A stretch of 25,088 nt of DNA from Burkholderiales bacterium (GCA_025354075.1 JANXNO010000473.1:1-25088); one strand, 5' to 3'; shown: positions 1-8,193, counted from the stretch's first letter. A program made the numbers and translations. The notes: a model not told the origin generated them from the letters alone.

Positions 1-1
1 G

Positions 2-1072
2 CTGACCGCTGCCGACATTGATCGCAAAGCGGTTGCTGATTTTCTCAAAGGCTACAAACTGGTCGGCGACAACTCCACGTACCTGAGCGAAAAGTTTTAT
101 GAACAGCAAGGCATTTACGTCAATTCGTTCATCAATTACGAGAGCTGGCTGCTGTCGATGAACCAGTCGGGCAAATTGAAAGAACCGCTGAAACTGTTTT
201 ATCCACGTGAAGGCATTGCGACGGCCGATTACCCGTTCATGCTGCTCAACGAAGCCAAACGCGGCGAATACCAAAAAGTCGTGGATTATTTGAAAGGCGA
301 GGAGGCGCAAACTTGGCTTGCGCGCACGACGTTGCGTCGTCCCGTGAACCCTGCTGCTGCGGGCGTGGCAACCTTCCCGACTGCCACCTTAGTCGAGCTG
401 CCGTTTTCGCCTGACCGCGGCCTCGCCGACGGCTTGATTGATGCCTATCTCAACGAGTTCAGGAAACCGATTGCCTCGACCTTTGTGCTTGATACGAGCG
501 GCAGTATGAACGGCGGATCGCGTCGCACTGATCTGATCAGCGCGTTGCACAGCGTGGCGGGCGCCGACAGTTCGCTGACCGGGCGCTTGGCACGTTTGTC
601 GAGCCGCGAGCGTATCTGGATGCTGCCGTTCGCCGAGCTGGTGGGAACTCCCACGTATTTTGAAATTCCAGCGGCAACTGCTGCCGATACGCAGAAAAAG
701 GCCGACGCGCTGGGCAACGTTCGCGACTACGCCACCGCGCTCAAAATGCAGGGCGGTACTGCGCTGTATGACGCTATTTATGATGCGGTGGTGTTGATGA
801 ACCGGGAGCAGACGAAAAACCGGCAGTACCAGTATTCCGTCATCGCGTTCACCGATGGCGAAAATAATAAGGGTCGCGACTTGAATCAGTTCAAGGCCGA
901 CTATGCCGCGTTGCCAGAAGACGCCCGTGCGATCCCGGTGTTCACCGTGGCTTTTGGTGAGGCGAGCGAGGCCGCGTTGAAGGAGGTCTCAAAGCTCTCT
1001 GGCGGCAAAAGTTTTGATGCGCGGAAAATGCCGCTCAGCGCCGTATTTAAGGAAATCCGGGCGTATCAATGA
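2..1072 (+). CDS. Solute-binding/von Willebrand factor A domain protein (5'-truncated)
   Basis: The reading frame is open from base 2, so the true start lies left of the window; 356 codons are visible. The first roughly 120 residues resemble the C-terminal lobe of a type 2 periplasmic solute-binding protein (repeated YP, NYE and FLKG-like segments). A VWA domain follows. Its MIDAS metal-binding motif DTSGSM is encoded at 491-508, and a later TDGEN segment fits the second half of the domain. The role is probably binding of a ligand or partner protein at the membrane; the substrate is unknown. The stop overlaps the next start by 4 bases (ATGA at 1069-1072), indicating translational coupling. 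Such fusions are known beside TelA/XpaC-type genes, so a telA homologue upstream is a reasonable inference that cannot be tested here. Confidence 0.8.
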   Translation: MTAADIDRKAVADFLKGYKLVGDNSTYLSEKFYEQQGIYVNSFINYESWLLSMNQSGKLKEPLKLFYPREGIATADYPFMLLNEAKRGEYQKVVDYLKGEEAQTWLARTTLRRPVNPAAAGVATFPTATLVELPFSPDRGLADGLIDAYLNEFRKPIASTFVLDTSGSMNGGSRRTDLISALHSVAGADSSLTGRLARLSSRERIWMLPFAELVGTPTYFEIPAATAADTQKKADALGNVRDYATALKMQGGTALYDAIYDAVVLMNREQTKNRQYQYSVIAFTDGENNKGRDLNQFKADYAALPEDARAIPVFTVAFGEASEAALKEVSKLSGGKSFDARKMPLSAVFKEIRAYQ

Positions 1073-1767
1073 GGCTGTCCGGCATTGTTGAAACGCTCAC
1101 GCGATTTCTGTTCTCGCCCGCTAACTGGATTGGGCTGGCGTTTAGTTTGGGCACAGTTGGTCTGATTCTCGCGGGATTTGTAAGTGCTCGCTGGCTGGGG
1201 ATCGCAGCACTGGCTTACGGCGTGGGACTTATCACAGGTGGGATGTGGTTCGGATGGCCGCAACTTGCTGGCCCTGCGTGGGACGAATTGACCTTTGCCG
1301 AAAGCGATACGTCGCGCGACGCGCCCGCGCTGGCGCTCGCTGGCATCCGTCGCCTGGTCACCGGCAATCCCGGTCGCCGCCTGTCGGCCATGACCGGTGC
1401 GAAACTGCTTAAGTTGTGCGACGACATTGAGGCGATGCTCGCACAGTGGGAGCGCTCAAAGGGGCAGCTTTCGGTCGAGGATTCGTTTCATGCACGCTAC
1501 ATCGCGCTGCGTTATTTGCCGGATGCACTGAAGCGCTTTTGGTCGATTCCTGCGCAGTTTGCGACCACGCAACTACTAGAAAACGGCCTGACCGCGGATG
1601 CCACATTGGGTAAAACGGTGGACGAATTGGGGCAGAAAGTGCGCCAGTTAAACGATGCGCTTGCCGCGCATGACGCACAGGCTTTCCTGGATCACTCACG
1701 TTTTCTGTCGGACAAATTCGGGACGAAAGCAGCAGAAGACGTGGCCGGGCCGGTTGCGCTCAGGTAA
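1069..1767 (+). CDS. Two-helix membrane protein, XpaC-like
   Basis: This 232-residue protein has two hydrophobic helices near the N-terminus (about residues 20-40 and 43-62). A helical soluble part of about 165 residues, probably cytoplasmic, follows. The layout, the conserved-looking YLPDALKRF stretch and the late segment rich in L and D resemble the XpaC / 5-bromo-4-chloroindolyl phosphate hydrolysis family, which commonly pairs with TelA. This is a recollection-based match and not a firm assignment. The start overlaps the stop of the VWA gene by 4 bases, so the two are almost certainly co-translated. No catalytic motif is visible, and a structural or scaffold role at the inner membrane is as likely as an enzymatic one. 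Confidence 0.65.
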   Translation: MRLSGIVETLTRFLFSPANWIGLAFSLGTVGLILAGFVSARWLGIAALAYGVGLITGGMWFGWPQLAGPAWDELTFAESDTSRDAPALALAGIRRLVTGNPGRRLSAMTGAKLLKLCDDIEAMLAQWERSKGQLSVEDSFHARYIALRYLPDALKRFWSIPAQFATTQLLENGLTADATLGKTVDELGQKVRQLNDALAAHDAQAFLDHSRFLSDKFGTKAAEDVAGPVALR

Positions 1768-1875
1768 CTGCTGAAATATGGCTTAGTGATCACCGACTAT
1801 CGTTGTCAGCCAAAACCCGCATAGGCGCGTTAATTGCTTGAAAAGCCTGCGTCCCGCCCCACCTTGGAGACCATG

Positions 1876-2178
1876 ATGCACATAACAACCGCCACCTTGC
1901 TGAGCCCCACCGCGACCCCGATGTTCGACACCCTCACGGTGGCGATGAGCGAAGCCGCGTTTGTCCAGGTCGGCGACACGGTGTTTACGGCTGATTACCT
2001 GCATGCGCCTGACGAGTTCACGCGTCCTGATGATGTGCTGGTGGAAGGCACGCGTGAAGATCAGGAATTGCTGTTGATTCAGCGCGACTTTGAGGGCGCA
2101 AAGCTGACTGGCGAAGGCGAAATCTGTTTACGCGACGGCACGTTGATCCGCTTTTTGCGGCCCGCCGCCGTTCACTAG
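1876..2178 (+). CDS. Small uncharacterised acidic protein
   Basis: This is a 100-residue protein that I do not recognise. It has no signal peptide, membrane helix or cysteine cluster and is acidic in the middle (DEFTRPDD, EGTREDQE). The alternating hydrophobic pattern towards the C-terminus suggests a small beta-rich domain. The start is chosen at the second of two adjacent ATG codons (1873 and 1876) because GGAGA at 1866-1870 sits 5 bases before it. A TTG at 1834 would add 14 residues without better support. It lies between the XpaC-like gene and the DUF1190 gene on the same strand, about 108 bases after the former, so it probably belongs to the same module. Confidence 0.6.
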   Translation: MHITTATLLSPTATPMFDTLTVAMSEAAFVQVGDTVFTADYLHAPDEFTRPDDVLVEGTREDQELLLIQRDFEGAKLTGEGEICLRDGTLIRFLRPAAVH

Positions 2179-2270
2179 TCGCTTTCTCCGCCCCCCGCAT
2201 CAGGCATGCGTTGACACGAACGCCGTGCCCACGTAAAACAGGCGTCAAGAAAACCTAAAAAGGTGACGCG

Positions 2271-2747
2271 GTGGACGATCCCCGAGCGACAGTTGGAGTG
2301 GCTATCGATGATCGGCTAATTGCCTCAGAGCAAGCGCTGACACGCGCATCAGCTCCAAAAGTGCGCCGCATGCGCAGCCGCAATCTCTCCCTGGTGCTCA
2401 TCAGCGCTACCGCGTTGGGCGGCCTTGCGGGCTGCGGTAACCTGGAAAGCGGACCGACTAACAGCCGCGATGTCTACGCCAATCTCGAAGCCTGCAAGGC
2501 CGATTGGGGCACGCCGGGCGATTGCGAGGAGGTAGACGCCAAGCGCTCGGTCACTGGCACCAGCGGCTATTACGGTCCGCGTTATTCGTCGCGTTCGGGC
2601 TCGGCATATGGTTTCAATTCAACGCCACGACCCGGCTCGCGGTCAACGGGCAGCGTCACGTCATCGGTCTCGCGTAGTGGTTTTGGCGCATCGGCTTCGC
2701 GCCACAGCAGCGGCTCCAGCTCGCATTCGTCGTCGTCGGGCGGCTGA
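2271..2747 (+). CDS. DUF1190 (YgiB/YjfM) family lipoprotein
   Basis: A hydrophobic stretch ends in the lipobox LAGC, so this is a predicted lipoprotein with Cys at residue 55 of the long form. The mature part has a YANLEACKADWG...GDCEE segment with two cysteines, then a Ser/Gly/Arg-rich tail with the SRSGFGASASRHSS pattern. E. coli YgiB ends similarly, in a GGFGES-type tail, which is the main reason for the call. This protein appears shorter than YgiB and seems to keep only one cysteine segment. The GTG at 2271 follows AGGTGA by 4 bases. ATG at 2370 would give a conventional short n-region but lacks a clear ribosome site. The next gene starts 5 bases after the stop, matching the ygiB-ygiC and yjfM-yjfC pairing. 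Confidence 0.8.
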   Translation: MDDPRATVGVAIDDRLIASEQALTRASAPKVRRMRSRNLSLVLISATALGGLAGCGNLESGPTNSRDVYANLEACKADWGTPGDCEEVDAKRSVTGTSGYYGPRYSSRSGSAYGFNSTPRPGSRSTGSVTSSVSRSGFGASASRHSSGSSSHSSSSGG

Positions 2748-2752
2748 CCGGT

Positions 2753-3880
2753 ATGCGCCGAGAACATGTACCCAAGCGCGACAACTGGCAAAAGCGCTGC
2801 GAAGACGCGGGCTTTTCGTTCCATTCCCTTGACGGTTTGTACTGGGACGAAGGCATTTGCTATCACTTCACATCCGCGCAAATCCAGACGCTAGAGAAGG
2901 CCACCGCCGAGCTGTACACGATGTGCATGGCCGCTGCCGAACACATCATCGAAAGAGGGCGATTCAAGGAACTGGCGATTCCTGAATCTGCATGGGCATT
3001 GATTCGTGAAAGTTGGGACGACGATCATCCGTCTCTGTTCGGTCGCTTTGACCTGGCGTGGGACGGCACCGGCTCGCCCAAATTACTCGAATTTAATGCC
3101 GACACGCCGACCTCGCTCATTGAGGCGAGCGTTGCGCAATGGCATTGGCTTGAGGACGTCAAACCCAGGGCCGATCAGTTCAATAGCCTGCATGAAGCGC
3201 TGATCGAGCAGTGGAAATGGCTCAAGGCCGAGCACGCCTATAGCCACGTTCATTTCACCTGCGTGGGCGACCACGAGGAGGATGGCGGCAACCTTGATTA
3301 CCTGCGCGACACGGCGATTCAGGCGGGCTTGCAAGCGCCGTGGATTGCGGTGGAAGAGATCGGCTGGAGTGAAAGCGATTTGGCGTTTGTCGACGTTGAC
3401 AATCAGCGCATCGAAACGCTGTTCAAGCTTTATCCGTGGGAATGGTTGCTGGCCGACGAATTCGGCAACAACATTCGCAAAACCAAAATGCGCATCATCG
3501 AACCGGCGTGGAAAATGGTGCTCGCCAACAAGGGTTTGCTGCCGATTTTGTGGGAGCTGTACCCCGATCATCCGTTGCTGTTAAACGCGTCATTCCAGCG
3601 CCACAAAGTGCTCGGCGACTACGTGAAAAAACCGCTGCTGTCGCGTGAGGGCGAGAACGTTGAAATCTACAAAGGCGGTGAAGTGATTCGCGCTGAAGGA
3701 ACGTACGGCGAAGAGGGATTTGTCTACCAGCAATACACGCCGATTCCGAGCTTTGAAGGGAACTTCGTCACCATCGGAAGCTGGATCGTCGGCGACGCGC
3801 CTGCGGGCATTGGCCTGCGTGAGGACGCGACCGAAATTACGATGAATACGTCGCGATTTGTGCCGCATTACTTTGATTAA
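2753..3880 (+). CDS. Glutathionylspermidine synthase-like ATP-grasp ligase (YgiC/YjfC family)
   Basis: This is a 375-residue member of the ATP-grasp family related to the synthetase half of glutathionylspermidine synthetase. Visible conserved blocks are RFDLAWDGTG (98-107), EFNADTPTS (113-121), the KLYPWEW segment, YVKKPLLSREGENV (about 290-303), YGEEGFVYQQ and the C-terminal AGIGLRED. These match E. coli YgiC along the full length. The family probably forms an amide bond between a carboxylate and an amine at the expense of ATP. The true substrate of YgiC/YjfC is not established, and this stand-alone form lacks the amidase domain. It sits directly between the DUF1190 and DUF350 genes, as yjfC sits with yjfM and yjfL. 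Confidence 0.9.
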   Translation: MRREHVPKRDNWQKRCEDAGFSFHSLDGLYWDEGICYHFTSAQIQTLEKATAELYTMCMAAAEHIIERGRFKELAIPESAWALIRESWDDDHPSLFGRFDLAWDGTGSPKLLEFNADTPTSLIEASVAQWHWLEDVKPRADQFNSLHEALIEQWKWLKAEHAYSHVHFTCVGDHEEDGGNLDYLRDTAIQAGLQAPWIAVEEIGWSESDLAFVDVDNQRIETLFKLYPWEWLLADEFGNNIRKTKMRIIEPAWKMVLANKGLLPILWELYPDHPLLLNASFQRHKVLGDYVKKPLLSREGENVEIYKGGEVIRAEGTYGEEGFVYQQYTPIPSFEGNFVTIGSWIVGDAPAGIGLREDATEITMNTSRFVPHYFD

Positions 3881-3916
3881 CGGTCGCCGTCATTACGGAC
3901 GAAAAAGAGGAACCCA

Positions 3917-4330
3917 ATGACTTATTCGCTCAACGATTCGATCCGTTATTTCGATGATTTTCTTATCTATTTTTCCGTCGCGTTGCTGCTGCTTGTGGCG
4001 TTCACAATCGTCTACGTGAAGGTCACGCCGTACGACGAAATCGCGCTGATTCGGGCGGGCAACACGGCCGCAGCCATCTCGTTATCCGGCGCGTTGCTCG
4101 GCTTTGCGCTGCCGCTGGCGAGCACGGTGGCCAACGCGGTGAATCTGATTGATCTGGTGCTGTTTGCGCTGCTCGCGACGGTGGTGCAACTGATCGTGTT
4201 TGTGTTCGCGCGAATGCTGATGCCGGGCCTCACTGCGTCGATTGAAGGCGGCGACATCGCGAAGGCGACGTTCCTCGCAGCGGTGTCGATTTCAGTTGGA
4301 ATGTTGAACGCAGCAGCGTTGGTTTTTTAG
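3917..4330 (+). CDS. DUF350 (YjfL) family membrane protein
   Basis: This is a 137-residue integral membrane protein with four predicted helices: about residues 15-34, a central pair around 48-70 and 75-97, and a last one at about 115-136. The pattern of short loops, a conserved-looking RAGNTAAAISLSGALLGFALPL segment and the length all fit DUF350 proteins such as E. coli YjfL. AGAGGA upstream of the ATG serves as ribosome site. The gene follows the ATP-grasp gene by 36 bases and ends the plus-strand module. Biochemical function is unknown; genomic association with PspA-like and ATP-grasp genes suggests an envelope role. Confidence 0.85.
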   Translation: MTYSLNDSIRYFDDFLIYFSVALLLLVAFTIVYVKVTPYDEIALIRAGNTAAAISLSGALLGFALPLASTVANAVNLIDLVLFALLATVVQLIVFVFARMLMPGLTASIEGGDIAKATFLAAVSISVGMLNAAALVF

Positions 4331-4370
4331 CATTTTACAGATAACAACATTTTGCTATAAGCCTTACTCT

Positions 4371-4433
4371 ATATGGGCATAGATGCTATTTGGCTATTTG
4401 TCGACTTTAGCCGTAAATTGGGTCTACGCCCAA
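4371..4433 (+). repeat. Copy 1 of a dispersed ~63-bp element with inverted-repeat ends
   Basis: The left arm TGGGCATAG (4374-4382) and right arm CTACGCCCA (4424-4432) are inverted repeats with one mismatch. Between them lie ATTTGGCT (4388-4395), GTCGA (4400-4404) and CGTAA (4412-4416). The same blocks, in the same order and almost the same spacing, recur at 24337-24400. Copy 1 also has a short local hairpin, ATTGGG/CCCAAT (4417-4422 and 4429-4434), that copy 2 lacks. It lies in the AT-rich gap between two convergent genes (4331-4472), which otherwise shows nothing I recognise. Confidence 0.6.
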
Positions 4434-4472
4434 TATAAATAAGGATTTCAGAAATAAGCTGATTCGTTTCTG

Positions 4473-5261
4473 TTACTGCGTGGCGGGCAAAATCTCGAAT
4501 GAAAAATCGTTGCGCTGGCTGATGCTCGCACCCTGCGCGTAGTTGATTTCAGTGACGTTGGCACTTCCGCCACCGATGCGCAAAATGGTGGACGCGCGGG
4601 TGCCGTAACCGTCCCGGTTGATGAAGATCGAGCCCAAAGTGCGTTCCCATTCCAGCGGCACGCCGGTGTTCGGCAAATGCTGCTCGGACGTTGGCGTGGT
4701 GTTGCGCAATAGCCTTAACATGCGCGCGTCCTGCGCGACCAAATCGCGTTCAGCCAGCGCATGACGTAACCCCTGTTTCACTCGCGTAACTTTCGGCCAA
4801 TCGGTGTCGAGCGACGCGTTGGAGAGACCGTATTTGCCCTGATCCAATCGCTGCGCGACGCGCTCTGCCGAGTTAAGAAACCACAGTTCGCGCGAGTCGC
4901 CGTTCACTTGCCCGCACAATAAATTGAAGCCTTCGTAGCGCGGCGCGATAGAAGCCAGCTCGGTGACAAACGTCGCCACCGGCGCCGACGATTCGAGAAA
5001 ATGCTTCGTGATGTTTCCGCGTGAAGGCGCACCTTCGCGCCGCAAACCCGGATTGCGAATGTTAGTCAGCAGCGCAAACCGACCGTGCCGAGTAACGCCC
5101 AACCACGCCCCACTCGCCTTGAGATCGCGCCCCGCTAGCACACACGAATCCGGCCACCAGTGCATCGGCTCGGTCGGACGCGCATAGAACTCATCGCGAT
5201 TAGCCGCGAGCAGCAAGGGCGTCTCGCTGTCAGGGTACCAAGCGAATGCGGCGATGCACAT
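4473..5261 (-). CDS. NRDE (TANGO2) family protein
   Basis: This 262-residue protein starts MC and carries the name-giving NRDE motif at residues 21-24, followed by RPTEP and a WLGVT...NIR segment, as in bacterial and eukaryotic TANGO2-like proteins. The second-position Cys fits the proposed Ntn-hydrolase-like fold. The substrate is unknown; animal homologues have been linked to heme and acyl-CoA/lipid handling. It has no signal peptide. The ATG overlaps the stop of the acyl-CoA ligase gene by one base (TGATG), so the gene is probably the last one of the xsc-to-sauT operon and translated with it. Whether it takes part in sulfoacetate use or is a passenger cannot be told from sequence. Confidence 0.88.
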   Translation of the reverse strand: MCIAAFAWYPDSETPLLLAANRDEFYARPTEPMHWWPDSCVLAGRDLKASGAWLGVTRHGRFALLTNIRNPGLRREGAPSRGNITKHFLESSAPVATFVTELASIAPRYEGFNLLCGQVNGDSRELWFLNSAERVAQRLDQGKYGLSNASLDTDWPKVTRVKQGLRHALAERDLVAQDARMLRLLRNTTPTSEQHLPNTGVPLEWERTLGSIFINRDGYGTRASTILRIGGGSANVTEINYAQGASISQRNDFSFEILPATQ

Positions 5262-6778
5262 CAGTCTAAAAGTTTTAGACGCTGCACTTTGCCTGACGGA
5301 CCTTTCGGAAGCTCGTCAACAAAGCGAAAAACCTTCGGCGTTTTGTAGCGCCCGAGCACGCGAACACAGTGTTCGCGCAGACTCACTTCGTCGCACTCGA
5401 TACCTGGTTTGAGTACCACCGCCGCGAGAATTTCCTGGCCGTAATTGGCGTCAGGTATGCCTACCGCTGCAGCCTCCAGCACCGCAGGATGGGCAAGCAG
5501 TGCTTCATCAATTTCGCGCGGTGCAATATTCTCGCCGCCTTTGATGATCAGCTCCTTGATGCGGCCCGTCACGAAGTAAAAACCATCCGCATCTCGATGC
5601 CCGAGGTCCCCCGTGCGCAGCCAGCCGTCGGTTGTCATGGCGTCGGAAGTTTTCTCCGGCGCGTTGTAGTAACCGAGCATCACGTTGTCGCCGCGCAGTT
5701 GCAGTTCACCGGTAATGCCGTCGGCTAACACCCCATTCGTCTCGGTCGATACGACGCGCGTCTCCACGCCGCATGGCAGCCCCGGAGTGCCGTATTTACG
5801 CGAACTCGCCTGTTGCGGATTGCAAAACACCACGGAGGAGCATTCGGTCATGCCCATCGCTTCGATCACACCAATACCGAATGTGGCTTCGAACGCTCGA
5901 TGTTGATCTGGCGGCAGGGGCGCTGAGGCGGAACGCGCGAAATGAATTGCGGGCCAAAGCTGGGTGTTGGCGTCCGCCGCGTTCAACAAATACGCGATGA
6001 TGGTCGGCACCAGATTGAGCCAGGTGGGCTCATAGCGCTCAACCCAGCCCCACCATGCGCTTGCGGAAAATTTATGCGGCGCGACGATGCTGCCGCCACT
6101 CACGAACGGCGCGACGGTCGCGATGCACTGACCGTTGATGTGATACAGCGGCAACGATGACAAGACGCGGTCGGCGCTGGTCAGTCCGTGCCAGTCACAT
6201 ACGGAGCGTCCTGCGTGCAGCAAATTGGCATGCGTCAACAGCGCGCCTTTGGGCTGGCCCGTGGTGCCCGACGTGTACATCAGCAGCGCGGGCGATTGGA
6301 TGTTTGAAGATTGATCGAGTTCAACTTCGCCGTAAATCGAGTGTGCGTTCGGCGCATCCGAATCGATCACGTCGACGCGAATTTTGGCTGACCGTTCGCT
6401 CGTCATCATCGCTAGCGCCGTGCGCAATTGCTCTTCGTAGTGCGTTGACGTGAACACGAGTTTCACGTCACTGTGCTCGAGCACGTAGGCGAGCTGTGCG
6501 CCGTGCGAGAGCAAATTCAGCGGAGTAACAACAAATCCAGCGGCCATCGTTCCGAGGAAAATCGTGGTCGTCTGATAGCCGTTGTGCAGCAAAAATCCGA
6601 CGTGATCACCGGGAGCCAGGCCGTGCGCTGCATAGCGCGCAGCGAGCTGCCGCGCTTCTTTTGCGAACTTCGCATAACTCAGTATTTCGCCAGTTTCGGG
6701 CGAAATCAGCAGCGGCGCATCCGGCTGCTCGCGCTCGTGCGCGAGTAGGACGTCACGTAACGAAGCTGTGACCGTCAT
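5261..6778 (-). CDS. sauT: AMP-forming acyl-CoA ligase, probable sulfoacetate-CoA ligase (SauT-like)
   Basis: This 505-residue protein belongs to the ANL superfamily. Core motifs are present: YTSGTTGQPKG (168-178) for ATP binding, GMTE, the WLRTGDLG motif, GRIKELIIKGGENI at the hinge, and the C-terminal catalytic lysine in PSGKVQR (Lys497). The family forms an acyl-CoA from an acid, ATP and CoA. Substrate choice rests on context: it overlaps by 4 bases with a SauS-like acylating dehydrogenase and lies in one operon with xsc, the arrangement expected for sulfoacetate activation as described in Cupriavidus necator. Without that context it would be a generic fatty-acid or malonate-type ligase. 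The start overlaps the sauS stop (ATGA), so no other start is needed. Confidence 0.75.
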   Translation of the reverse strand: MTVTASLRDVLLAHEREQPDAPLLISPETGEILSYAKFAKEARQLAARYAAHGLAPGDHVGFLLHNGYQTTTIFLGTMAAGFVVTPLNLLSHGAQLAYVLEHSDVKLVFTSTHYEEQLRTALAMMTSERSAKIRVDVIDSDAPNAHSIYGEVELDQSSNIQSPALLMYTSGTTGQPKGALLTHANLLHAGRSVCDWHGLTSADRVLSSLPLYHINGQCIATVAPFVSGGSIVAPHKFSASAWWGWVERYEPTWLNLVPTIIAYLLNAADANTQLWPAIHFARSASAPLPPDQHRAFEATFGIGVIEAMGMTECSSVVFCNPQQASSRKYGTPGLPCGVETRVVSTETNGVLADGITGELQLRGDNVMLGYYNAPEKTSDAMTTDGWLRTGDLGHRDADGFYFVTGRIKELIIKGGENIAPREIDEALLAHPAVLEAAAVGIPDANYGQEILAAVVLKPGIECDEVSLREHCVRVLGRYKTPKVFRFVDELPKGPSGKVQRLKLLD

Positions 6779-8175
6779 CGATTGACGTGAGAAAAATAAT
6801 CAGCAAACAGCACGGATTCGTCAGGCATGTTTTGTGGAATAGGTTGTGCGATGCGCGTGATGTTCAGGAAGTTTCGATACGTCAAATTGTCGCTGAAACT
6901 GTTGCCGCCCCAAGTCCCGCAACCCATCGATAGCGAAAACGGCAATCCGTTGTCGAAGCTGCCGCCGGTGGCGATACAGTGCGCCTGATTCACGATCACG
7001 CGCGCGACGGGAAGGGTCAGTCCAATCTGCAGTGCAAGTTCATCCGCACGTTCAGGCGCGGCGTGAATTCCAATCGAATGCCCCGCGCCTTGATACGCGT
7101 AAATGTCGTTAACGATACTTGCCGCCGCATTGAAATCGGCAGCGCGGTAGATCGTCATCACCGGCGACAATTTCTCGCCTGAAAACGGAAAGCCTTCGCC
7201 AATACCCGTTTCACTCACCATCAAAACGCGTGCAGCCGATGCCCGATCCAGCCCAGCAATCGCGGCGATCTCCGGGGCGTTTTTTGCCGTCACCACAGAT
7301 GACAATTTGCCCGATGGAAACATTACGTTTTGTAGCTGCGTTTTTTCCTCATTACCAAGCAACATGCAGCCTTGTGCTTCGAGCGCGGCAATCATGGCGA
7401 CGTACACCGCATCAACGACGACAACGCTATTTTCACTGGAGCAACTGGTGGCGTTGTCGAAGATTTTTGAGCGAACAATGCGCTCGGCCGCCGCAGCCAA
7501 ATCCGCACTCGCATCAACGATCACCGAAACGTTGCCCGCGCCGACACCGAAGGCAGGTTTCCCGCTCGAATACGCCGCGCGAATATTCGCTTGCGAGCCA
7601 GTCGCAATGATCAGATCAACTTGTTGCAGTAACTCGTAAGTCAACGCTTTGCTCACGGGCGAAGGCAACACCTGCACCAAGTCATGCGGCGCACCGATGC
7701 GATCAAACTCTGCGTACACATACTGCAGCAGCAATTCGGCTGTTGATGCACCTTTGGGCGAGGGCGCGAGAATGATCGCGTTGCGGCCCTTCATCGCGTT
7801 GATGATCATGTTCGCAGGCGTTGCGCCGGGATTGGTCGATGGGGTGATCGCGCCGATCACGCCAGCCGCGCGTGCAATTTCCGTGATGCCGGTCGCCGTA
7901 TTTTTAGCAATCACACCGACGGATTTCGCGCCGTGCAAATCGCGCATCAGGCCGAGTGTTTTGCGATGATTTTTTTGAATCTTGTCGGCTACATTGCCGA
8001 GGCCGGTGTGGCGCACGGCCAGCTCTGCAAGCGCACGGTTGCGCGAAGGCTCCATGATCGCCCACGCCGCAGCAGCGCAGACGCGATCCGTTTGCGCTTG
8101 ATCGTACGTTTCGGCAACCGCCTGCGCGACACGTGCGCACTTGACCAGGCCCGCAATGATCGCGACTTCACTCAT
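6775..8175 (-). CDS. sauS: Acylating aldehyde dehydrogenase, probable sulfoacetaldehyde dehydrogenase (SauS-like)
   Basis: This 466-residue CoA-dependent aldehyde dehydrogenase has an NATSCSSENSV segment, in which Cys245 (codon 7441-7443) is the expected nucleophile. It also has the GVIGAITPSTNP segment and the GSFDNGLPFS...CGTWGGNS block seen in the acylating EutE/AdhE-like group. Run in the reductive direction it would turn sulfoacetyl-CoA and NAD(P)H into sulfoacetaldehyde. This fits its place between the SauT-like ligase and Xsc. It starts 18 bases after the receptor gene, without a strong ribosome site, so translation may depend on the upstream gene. A related acyl-CoA reductase of other specificity is possible, but the presence of xsc in the same operon makes the sulfoacetaldehyde reading the most economical. 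Confidence 0.8.
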   Translation of the reverse strand: MSEVAIIAGLVKCARVAQAVAETYDQAQTDRVCAAAAWAIMEPSRNRALAELAVRHTGLGNVADKIQKNHRKTLGLMRDLHGAKSVGVIAKNTATGITEIARAAGVIGAITPSTNPGATPANMIINAMKGRNAIILAPSPKGASTAELLLQYVYAEFDRIGAPHDLVQVLPSPVSKALTYELLQQVDLIIATGSQANIRAAYSSGKPAFGVGAGNVSVIVDASADLAAAAERIVRSKIFDNATSCSSENSVVVVDAVYVAMIAALEAQGCMLLGNEEKTQLQNVMFPSGKLSSVVTAKNAPEIAAIAGLDRASAARVLMVSETGIGEGFPFSGEKLSPVMTIYRAADFNAAASIVNDIYAYQGAGHSIGIHAAPERADELALQIGLTLPVARVIVNQAHCIATGGSFDNGLPFSLSMGCGTWGGNSFSDNLTYRNFLNITRIAQPIPQNMPDESVLFADYFSHVNR

Positions 8176-8193
8176 ACGAAAAGTAATCGTGCA

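Noticed and set aside
4417..4434. Intrinsic terminator for the convergent genes
   Set aside because: The 6-bp ATTGGG/CCCAAT stem is AT-weak and followed by at most three T on either strand; it is better explained as part of the repeat element.
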